A stretch of 64,000 nucleotides of DNA from G963676335 sp963676335 (GTDB lineage: Bacteria > Pseudomonadota > Alphaproteobacteria > Rickettsiales > Rickettsiaceae): positions 124,001 through 188,000 of the forward strand of contig OY781057.1 of assembly GCA_963676335.1 (NCBI GenBank). The letters are read 5' to 3'. Of the stretch, positions 57,981 to 64,000 are shown one piece after another; position 1 is the first letter of the stretch; every line of letters begins with the position of its first letter. A model generated the notes under the pieces. It had not been told where the DNA came from. It worked only from the letters and a program-made list of their open reading frames with translations, and made no database searches. Made by a program: the position numbers and the translations under genes.

Positions 57981-58958
57981 ATGAAAACCATTACTGTAAG
58001 AAATGCTTTACGAGATGCTATTTTAGAAGAGATGGAAAGGGATAGCGATGTATTTATTTTAGGCGAAGAAGTTGGGCAATATGAAGGAGCGTATAAAGTT
58101 ACACAAGGATTATTAGAGAAATTTGGAGCTAAACGTGTTATTGATACCCCTATTACAGAGCATGGTTTTACTGGACTAGCGGTAGGAGCTGCTTTTGCTG
58201 GATTAAAGCCAATTGTAGAATTTATGACATTTAATTTTGCTATGCAGGCAATAGATCATATAGTGAATTCTGCGGCAAAAACATGCTATATGTCTGGAGG
58301 AAAATTATCTTGTCCTATAGTATTTCGAGGTCCAAATGGCGCAGCTTCTATGGTAGCGGCGCAGCATAGTCAAAATTATGCTAGTTGGTATAGCAATATT
58401 CCAGGACTTAAAGTAATTGCTCCTTACTCAGCTCTTGATGCTAAAGGGTTACTTAAAAGCGCAATTAGAGATCCTAATCCTGTAGTCTTCTTGGAAAATG
58501 AAGTATTGTATGGACATAGTTTTGATATTCCTGATGTAGTAGATCCTATCCCTATAGGAAAGGCAAATATCATAAAAACTGGAAAGGATGTTACTATAGT
58601 AACATTTTCTTTGCAAGTTAAATTAGCTTTAGAAGCTGCGGATATATTATCTGAGCGTGGAATAGATGTTGAAGTGATTGACTTAAGAACTATCAGACCT
58701 CTTGATATAGAGACTATATTAAATTCCGTTAAAAAAACTAATAGATTGATAACAATAGAAGAAGGATGGTTCTTTTGTGGGGTAGGAGCTACAATATCGG
58801 CTATGGTCATTAAAGATGCTTTTGATTATTTAGATGCTCCTATCGTAAATATCTGTGGTAAAGATGTACCAATGCCATATGCTGCTAATTTAGAAAAGAT
58901 TGCATTACCGAGTGTTGAGGATATAGTATTTTCTGTTAAAAGTTGCTTATATAGATAA
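57981..58958 (+). CDS. pdhB: Pyruvate dehydrogenase E1 component beta subunit
   Basis: PdhB, with PdhA, forms the thiamine-dependent E1 enzyme that turns pyruvate into acetyl groups on lipoyl-E2. The 325-residue protein opens TVRNALRDAILEEMERDSDV and has VFILGEEVGQYEGAYKVTQG, DTPITEHGFTGLAVGAAFAG and VFRGPNGAASMVAAQHSQNY. Unlike many alphaproteobacterial PdhB proteins it lacks an N-terminal lipoyl domain. No pdhA is adjacent. It lies 25 bases after miaA. Confidence 0.95.
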   Translation: MKTITVRNALRDAILEEMERDSDVFILGEEVGQYEGAYKVTQGLLEKFGAKRVIDTPITEHGFTGLAVGAAFAGLKPIVEFMTFNFAMQAIDHIVNSAAKTCYMSGGKLSCPIVFRGPNGAASMVAAQHSQNYASWYSNIPGLKVIAPYSALDAKGLLKSAIRDPNPVVFLENEVLYGHSFDIPDVVDPIPIGKANIIKTGKDVTIVTFSLQVKLALEAADILSERGIDVEVIDLRTIRPLDIETILNSVKKTNRLITIEEGWFFCGVGATISAMVIKDAFDYLDAPIVNICGKDVPMPYAANLEKIALPSVEDIVFSVKSCLYR

Positions 58959-58980
58959 AATTTTAAAAATATAAATATAT

Positions 58981-59088
58981 ATGAAAAATGAAAACTTAGA
59001 TTACAACAAATTTAAGATAGTCATCAGTATTGATTATAATTCTGATGAATCAATTGATACTGAAATTCAATTTATAGGGAACGTCTAA
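58981..59088 (+). CDS. Possible short ORF (35 aa) after pdhB
   Basis: An ATG 22 bases after pdhB opens a 35-residue frame beginning MKNENLDYNKFKIVISIDYN and ending IQFIGNV. I recognise nothing in it. It may be a tiny gene or the start of a decayed one; the following 59089-59317 stretch has no open gene and only scattered short frames. Confidence 0.3.
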   Translation: MKNENLDYNKFKIVISIDYNSDESIDTEIQFIGNV

Positions 59089-59317
59089 TGTTTTTTAATT
59101 AAAACACTTAGCCTAGAAAAAAATTTATCAAATTTTGCAAAAAGTAGAAACAATCTATTCAAGGATACAACAAGGACTTTCACACAAATATTGCTTTTTC
59201 CTGACTAGAAAAGCAGTTATAAACAAAATAAATTTTTAATTTTAAAAAGTTATGAATTATGCTAATATGAAATAGCTGTTAAAAGCTATAGTAATAAACG
59301 TTGCTTATAATAAAAGG

Positions 59318-59580
59318 AATGGACTCGGGGGCGGTACCCGACATCTCCACCATAGTTCTTTATGGGGATGAAATAGGATCGACGTACTATAAAAAAGTAA
59401 TTTTTACTCAGTATTACTCAGCTGACTTAGATAATTTTTTAAGTATTAGGGTAAAAAAACATAAATGCAAACGATAACAATCGTCTTGTAGCTGCAGCTG
59501 CTTAATTATAAGCGGTCTTAGTTACGCGGGTATAGGGGCTTCCCGGGCAACAGAAAAGCTCCTTAGTTTTTAAAGGCATT
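59318..59580 (+). ncRNA. ssrA: Circularly permuted two-piece tmRNA
   Basis: tmRNA rescues stalled ribosomes. The acceptor piece comes first: a T arm TCGGG-GGCGGTA-CCCGA, then CATCTCC and ACCA ending at 59352. About 11 bases later the coding piece begins with GGGGATGAAATAGGATCGACG (59364), whose GGGGATG pairs with CATCTCC to rebuild the tRNA-like acceptor stem. The tag reading frame is at 59467-59505, coding ANDNNRLVAAAA before TAA. A strong hairpin (59534-59541 with 59556-59563) followed by TTTTT lies near the 3' end. The permuted order is the alphaproteobacterial form. The exact outer ends are estimated. Confidence 0.92.
59534..59571 (+). terminator. Hairpin plus T run at the tmRNA 3' end
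   Basis: AGGGGCTT and AAGCTCCT form an 8-bp stem with one G-U pair, followed three bases later by TTTTT. It may be a Rho-independent terminator, or the last pseudoknot arm of tmRNA, or both. Confidence 0.45.
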
Positions 59581-59620
59581 TAATTTACTTTGTTAACAGT
59601 GCAATATATTTAAAACATGA

Positions 59621-60100
59621 TTAATCACAACTTAATAAAAAAACATTATATACTGGATGAATAAACACAGATACAACAATATTAGATGAGGAAATCCATC
59701 CTTGAAATAATAATTTTTTATCTATATTAGTAATATCAATTAAAGCTAAATTATCTAAAAAATGAGAAGAATATTTTTTTGTACATTTATAGGGGGTAAT
59801 AAGAATATTACCAAATTGACTTTGTTTATTTATAGGAATCGAAAGTAATTTTGATTTTGCTGTAATTTTATTAATTATAATAAATTTAGCATTCTTAGAA
59901 TCACAATTTTCTAATAAATCGAAAACATTTTTAGATTCAAGAGCAGTATCTTTGATTTTATCAAATACAGAAGATTCATTAACATCTTCTACCTCTTCCC
60001 CTACATCAAAATCAATAATTGAATCAATATTAGCATATACTAAATTACCATAACAAAAAAACAACAAAAAAATACAAATTCTATTTATATTTTTGCTCAA
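59621..60100 (-). CDS. DUF2155-domain periplasmic protein
   Basis: The C-terminal 110 residues match the DUF2155 pattern of alphaproteobacteria: INKITAKSKLLSIPINKQSQ, FGNILITPYKCTKK, LLFQGWISSSN and FIHPVYNVFLLSCD, including the GW and HPVYxxxLxxC marks. I set the start at the TTG at 60100 (MSKNINRICIFLLFFCYG, then NLVYA), which gives a proper signal peptide and only a 20-base overlap with the AsmA-like gene. An ATG at 60157 would add 19 residues before the signal. The function of the family is unknown; it is linked here to an AsmA-like envelope gene. Confidence 0.75.
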   Translation of the reverse strand: MSKNINRICIFLLFFCYGNLVYANIDSIIDFDVGEEVEDVNESSVFDKIKDTALESKNVFDLLENCDSKNAKFIIINKITAKSKLLSIPINKQSQFGNILITPYKCTKKYSSHFLDNLALIDITNIDKKLLFQGWISSSNIVVSVFIHPVYNVFLLSCD

Positions 60101-62567
60101 TTTTATACGGTGAAGATAACAATCCACGACGTCTCCCTCCAGATAACAAAGTTCCAATAATTGGTATTTTTTTTATTAAAGTATTTATACCAAATAATGA
60201 AGGTATTACTACTCCTCTAAGAATTATTTTTTTATTTTTTGTGTCAATATTTCCCATTATAGAAAGATCTAAATAAGGACCTACAGCAAATCCATTTTCA
60301 ATTTTAATATTTTTATTATTCATAGAAAAAGATGCATAAAATTCTTTAAAATCAACTTCTTTACGATTTGAAATAATATTTTTCAATCCAGGAAAAGAAA
60401 GAGTAGATACAATTTTTGTTAAAAATGTTTCATCATTTATCACAAAATCTTTAATAAAAATATTTCCTTTAACTGTTTCATTTTTTTTATCTTGTAAACA
60501 AAACTTTAATTTTCCAGAACTAATACTAGTATATATGTTAAGCCCTTTAAACACGTTTCCAGCATCATCAGATTCAAAATTTATACATTGTTGATTATTA
60601 TTATTTTTTATTGTAAGTGTAATATACTTATTTAATTTTCCAATCAAGGCATTCATATTACAGTATACCGTGGTACCAGATATAGTTTTACTATCGATTT
60701 TAAAATCAAAAAGCTCTATATCATTCTTTAATTTTACATTCTTTAAATCAATATTTAGTTGTTCAATTGAATTTGAATTATCTTTTTTATCTTTATGTTT
60801 ATTCAACAAATCAATAATATTTACCTTAGATAAATCAAACTTTTTACCAACTAAATTTAGTTTAGTTATATTTTTTTTAGATACAAAACGAATAACAAAA
60901 TCAATATCTTTAAATCTTACAGTATTAAAATATAAATCAATATTATCTTTTGATAAAAATCCATTTCCTAAAATTTTAAGATTAGAGTCTCCTTGCAGAT
61001 TTATAGAAACAGGCACTATGTTATTTGTAAATTTTCCTTGTATATTAAGAATAGCAGACGAATATAATGGCTTATTAATACCTAAAAAACTAGCTGAAAA
61101 TTCTACATTTTCTAAATCTGTTTTAAGTTTGAATTCACTATAATCACTGTTAGGCCTTTTAAACCAATTGATAAAAACTGGACAATTATCAGATAATTCA
61201 ACCCCAATGTTTTTCAAATGCTGTGGTAATAAAATAAACTTGATATCTAAATTCTGCTGCCCTCTAGATGGGTTTTGTAGTAAAAATTTATATTTTAATT
61301 CACTTGAAATGTTGTTAATATCTCCAATTCCATTTAAAGAAACGAACTCTCCGTTAAATACAGCTTTAAAATTTGCTTTATCCAATATGAAATCAAATAT
61401 TTTCATTTTTAAATTATTAAAATGAGATTGTACGTTATACGTATTTTTTTCTTTATTTAATGGGATAAAAATATTCGCATTAGTAATAGCTTTTCCAGTA
61501 ATTTTATTTAAATCAATTCCCTGTTGTTTAGTCTTTATTATATCTTCTTCAGGGATGAATTTTATCAAATCTTTAATTTGACCTACAACATCAAGAGTAA
61601 GAGTTAAATAAGTGCTCTTGTTTTCCCAATTAATAAATGCATCCCCACTTAGTAAACTATTTTCAAATTTTCCGTTAACTTTTTTAAAAAATAATTTTTT
61701 ATTATTCAGCAATACTTCAGTTTTAATTTCAGTAACAAGCGGAAACTTCTCATGATATAAGAAATCTAACTCTTTAATAATAAAATTTCCTTGAATAGAG
61801 TCTTTTTTAAGAATATCGTTACTCCAAAAATCCCTATCTAAATGTATAGAAAAATTTCCATTTTCAATAAATCCTTTAATTACAGACTTGTTTAAATATG
61901 ACAATAATGAGTTGTTTGGTAAGATGTTATACAAAATAGTGTTAGTGTTTTTATCTATATTTTTTAATTGCCCTTTAACGTTGAGATCAATAATTTTACC
62001 ATCCCGCCATAAAAGTGTTGTTTGTCCATCTATTGATTCATCCTCAGTAAATTTAATGCTATAGGTTACATCCATTAAATTTTTTTTTATAAGAAAACTT
62101 CCATTAGAAATTATACCAAAACTTCGTCCACTAATATTAGCTAATACCTGACCTTTATGAATATGTTTTCGTATTAGATATTCATAATCAGATGTAATCT
62201 GAGAGATGTACAGATCTTTAAAATCTGTTTTAAAGTATATATTTTGTGCTTCTATGCGCAGATTAATTTTAGGAATTTTAAACAGATCAAATAATTTATA
62301 TTGTATACTTCCAGATTCTATATTAATAATTTCTATATTTTTAATATTTATTAATTTTAAATCGAAAAAATTAATAGCTAATTTCTTATAATCTATTTTC
62401 ACAGAATTAAAACTTACTTTCAAAAATTCTGTATTCAATTTATGCTCTATAATATTCTTAACCAAAGCGTTATGTACTTGGGGAATAGCAATTATAAAAA
62501 AAATCAAAAAGAAAATACTTATTGTTAGTATTTTAAATAGTTCTTTAAAAATTTTTAACCCTAGCAT
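60081..62567 (-). CDS. AsmA/YhdP-like envelope protein
   Basis: This 828-residue protein has one N-terminal membrane anchor (about residues 10-30) and a long strand-rich periplasmic part. The C-terminal region, VDFKEFYASFSMNNKNIKIE, NGFAVGPYLDLSIMGNIDTK and LRGVVIPSLFGINTLIKKIP, is the AsmA-like C-terminal domain of the YhdP/TamB-related group. These proteins form hydrophobic grooves that carry phospholipids to the outer membrane. The gene lies two bases after hscB. Assignment to the group is firm and to a single member is not. Confidence 0.8.
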   Translation of the reverse strand: MLGLKIFKELFKILTISIFFLIFFIIAIPQVHNALVKNIIEHKLNTEFLKVSFNSVKIDYKKLAINFFDLKLINIKNIEIINIESGSIQYKLFDLFKIPKINLRIEAQNIYFKTDFKDLYISQITSDYEYLIRKHIHKGQVLANISGRSFGIISNGSFLIKKNLMDVTYSIKFTEDESIDGQTTLLWRDGKIIDLNVKGQLKNIDKNTNTILYNILPNNSLLSYLNKSVIKGFIENGNFSIHLDRDFWSNDILKKDSIQGNFIIKELDFLYHEKFPLVTEIKTEVLLNNKKLFFKKVNGKFENSLLSGDAFINWENKSTYLTLTLDVVGQIKDLIKFIPEEDIIKTKQQGIDLNKITGKAITNANIFIPLNKEKNTYNVQSHFNNLKMKIFDFILDKANFKAVFNGEFVSLNGIGDINNISSELKYKFLLQNPSRGQQNLDIKFILLPQHLKNIGVELSDNCPVFINWFKRPNSDYSEFKLKTDLENVEFSASFLGINKPLYSSAILNIQGKFTNNIVPVSINLQGDSNLKILGNGFLSKDNIDLYFNTVRFKDIDFVIRFVSKKNITKLNLVGKKFDLSKVNIIDLLNKHKDKKDNSNSIEQLNIDLKNVKLKNDIELFDFKIDSKTISGTTVYCNMNALIGKLNKYITLTIKNNNNQQCINFESDDAGNVFKGLNIYTSISSGKLKFCLQDKKNETVKGNIFIKDFVINDETFLTKIVSTLSFPGLKNIISNRKEVDFKEFYASFSMNNKNIKIENGFAVGPYLDLSIMGNIDTKNKKIILRGVVIPSLFGINTLIKKIPIIGTLLSGGRRRGLLSSPYKIEQKYK

Positions 62568-62569
62568 AG

Positions 62570-63082
62570 CTACTCTTGTAACAATTTTTGAGTATTTTTA
62601 ACAAAAATTGTTAGATATTTAAGTTCTATGGTTAGATACGCTACTTTTGTATAGTCATTTTTTGTGAATTCTTCTGATATAATTGTCGTTATTTGATTTA
62701 TTTGATTTTGTATTTGATTAATAAAAAACTGCATTTTCTCTTTATCTTTTAATTGATTTAAACGTTCGTATAATTGCAATACTTTTTCCAAAATATCATT
62801 TTTAGTAAATTCTTTTGCTACCATTTCATTATCAATATCTATATCATTTAATTTCAATAAATAAATTGCTCTAGTTAATGAATTTCTAAGGATTCTGTAT
62901 CCTTCATTAATTAAACTAGAAATAAATAAAAAATCTTTTTTTTTATCAAATTTAATACATTTATCTGGATGATAAATGATTTGTAAATTCAAATAATTTG
63001 ATTCTAATAGTTCTAGATTTATATTAAAGATAGGTTGTAGATTAAACAATTCAAAATAATTTTTCTCCATTAACTGCTTCAT
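62570..63082 (-). CDS. hscB: Fe-S cluster co-chaperone HscB
   Basis: HscB delivers the IscU scaffold to the HscA chaperone. The N-terminal J domain (about residues 6-80) has NYFELFNLQPIFNIN and the HPD motif in IIYHPDKCIKF. The C-terminal three-helix bundle (about 100-170) binds IscU. The length of 170 residues is normal. The start may be Met 5. The usual partner hscA is not seen in the window; the opposite-strand gene beyond it is unrelated. Confidence 0.85.
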   Translation of the reverse strand: MKQLMEKNYFELFNLQPIFNINLELLESNYLNLQIIYHPDKCIKFDKKKDFLFISSLINEGYRILRNSLTRAIYLLKLNDIDIDNEMVAKEFTKNDILEKVLQLYERLNQLKDKEKMQFFINQIQNQINQITTIISEEFTKNDYTKVAYLTIELKYLTIFVKNTQKLLQE

Positions 63083-63143
63083 TAGACCGATATATTTTTT
63101 TTAAAAAAGAATATATTATTATAATTTATATTTCAAAAATTTT

Positions 63144-64000
63144 ATGAAAGATATATCTCATGCAGACGAGTTACTAAATTCAGATATAGTAAATTTTCAA
63201 AATTTCTCTAATTCAACTAAAGAATTAGAAACTCAGTTAGAAGCATTATATTCAAAATTCGAAACACATTTACCAAATATAGCTAAATCTTTATACAGTA
63301 ACATAAGTAGTAATCTATATCATTTAAAATCTGAAATTGATAAAGAATTTAATGAGACTGTCATTAAAACTATTCAAAATAATAAAAAAGAAATAGCTAA
63401 TGTTCGTAAAAATGGAGATATATTTGACTTATTGCAAATTTTATTAACGGGGTTTATCGATATTATCGATTCTACCAAAGAATTTTGGAAAACTATAAAA
63501 CAAAAACATTTTTTACTAGCTCTAATAATAGAAAAAAGCGTTACAGAAGCTGTAAAATATATAACAATAAATTATATTCCAGTTATAGGACAAATATTAT
63601 TTTGTTGTCATATCTCTTATACTTTTGCAAGTATTGCTACTGCCGGTATAAAAATTTCTAAATTAAAAGAAATAGAAACTAAAACTAAAGAAAAACTTAA
63701 TAATCTTGATAACGCAACAGAACTGCCAGGATTAACAAAAGAAATAGATTTATGCGAAAAAACTGCAAAAAATTTATCAATTAAAGCAGAAGATTTAGTT
63801 TTATTAAATATAGATTCTAGTCAATTACAAAAATTTTCTACTTCTCCACCAGACCTGCAAACAAAAGAATTTATACAGCAATTAGTTATTACAGCTAACA
63901 AATTACCAAAAAATGAAATAGAAACTAATATGTTACTAGATTTGATAAAGAAGAACATCCAAAAAGAATTAACTCAACACCCAAAATTACAGGAATATTC
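63144..64000 (+). CDS. Unrecognised ORF, incomplete at the window end
   Basis: An ATG at 63144 opens 285 codons with no stop before the edge. The start reads MKDISHADELLNSDIVNFQN. The first 100 residues look helical and charged. A hydrophobic stretch of about 50 residues (about 132-175; TINYIPVIGQILFCCHIS, then TFASIATAGIKI) could form one or two membrane helices or a pore-like hairpin. The rest is again charged and helical, rich in Lys, Glu and Leu. I know no family for it. It diverges from hscB, and base use matches the neighbours. Confidence 0.65.
   Translation, partial: MKDISHADELLNSDIVNFQNFSNSTKELETQLEALYSKFETHLPNIAKSLYSNISSNLYHLKSEIDKEFNETVIKTIQNNKKEIANVRKNGDIFDLLQILLTGFIDIIDSTKEFWKTIKQKHFLLALIIEKSVTEAVKYITINYIPVIGQILFCCHISYTFASIATAGIKISKLKEIETKTKEKLNNLDNATELPGLTKEIDLCEKTAKNLSIKAEDLVLLNIDSSQLQKFSTSPPDLQTKEFIQQLVITANKLPKNEIETNMLLDLIKKNIQKELTQHPKLQEY

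Noticed and set aside
60670..61143. Plus-strand open frame of 157 codons
   Set aside because: It is opposite the AsmA-like gene, is Ser/Phe-rich as expected for antisense of an Asp/Lys-rich gene, and has no ribosome-binding site.

Overview
The window is AT-rich DNA from an intracellular alphaproteobacterium of the order Rickettsiales, most likely Rickettsiaceae-like. The signs are: a circularly permuted two-piece tmRNA gene of alphaproteobacterial type; three consecutive, greatly enlarged VirB6-like proteins, which is a rickettsial habit; a parvulin/secA pair; mreB-mreC linked to cmk-rpsA; hscB next to an AsmA-like gene; and many decaying IS630 elements and pseudogenes. KdsB, LpxI, an LptF/LptG-type permease, DapD, LysC, PBP2, MreBC and FtsQ imply that the cell makes LPS and diaminopimelate-containing peptidoglycan. 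I cannot name the species from sequence alone.

Layout: 1-3257, a frameshifted parvulin-like foldase diverging from secA. 3258-3800, an IS630 relic. 3808-9322, a small membrane protein, ugd (minus), then lpxI-gmk-recJ-acpS as a tight plus-strand operon. 9334-10869, two relics of a second IS630 family with a small ORF between them. 10939-18854, a minus-strand run lptF/G, mreB, mreC, a pseudokinase-like tail-anchored protein, a membrane protein, cmk and rpsA. 19016-26851, ftsQ, a zinc-ribbon protein, dapD (plus), lysC, mrdA and uvrA. 26949-29276, ssb, a lipoprotein hydrolase and secF. 29284-32262, an accessory patch: a broken MazG-like gene, an Rpn-family nuclease with 12-bp repeats, a truncated MFS transporter and a nearly intact IS630. 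32279-37470, rplY, htrA, hflC, hflK, tatA, a small protein, hpf and tRNA-Lys. 37569-47431, kdsB and the three virB6-like genes. 47645-51205, tsaB, miaB, tRNA-Gly and xseA, bordered by related palindromic repeats. 51306-58958, an IS630 relic, pccB, ligA, a hydrolase, a sugar nucleotidyltransferase, miaA and pdhB. 59318-59580, tmRNA. 59621-63082, a DUF2155 protein, an AsmA-like protein and hscB. 63144 to the end, an unrecognised ORF that runs off the window.

The most interesting parts are the VirB6 cassette, where an 18-bp tandem repeat straddles the second/third gene boundary and gives in-frame start codons to the third gene; the membrane-anchored pseudokinase inserted between the cell-shape genes and cmk-rpsA; and the palindromic repeat family. 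Several frameshifts fall in homopolymers, so some could be assembly errors rather than real decay.
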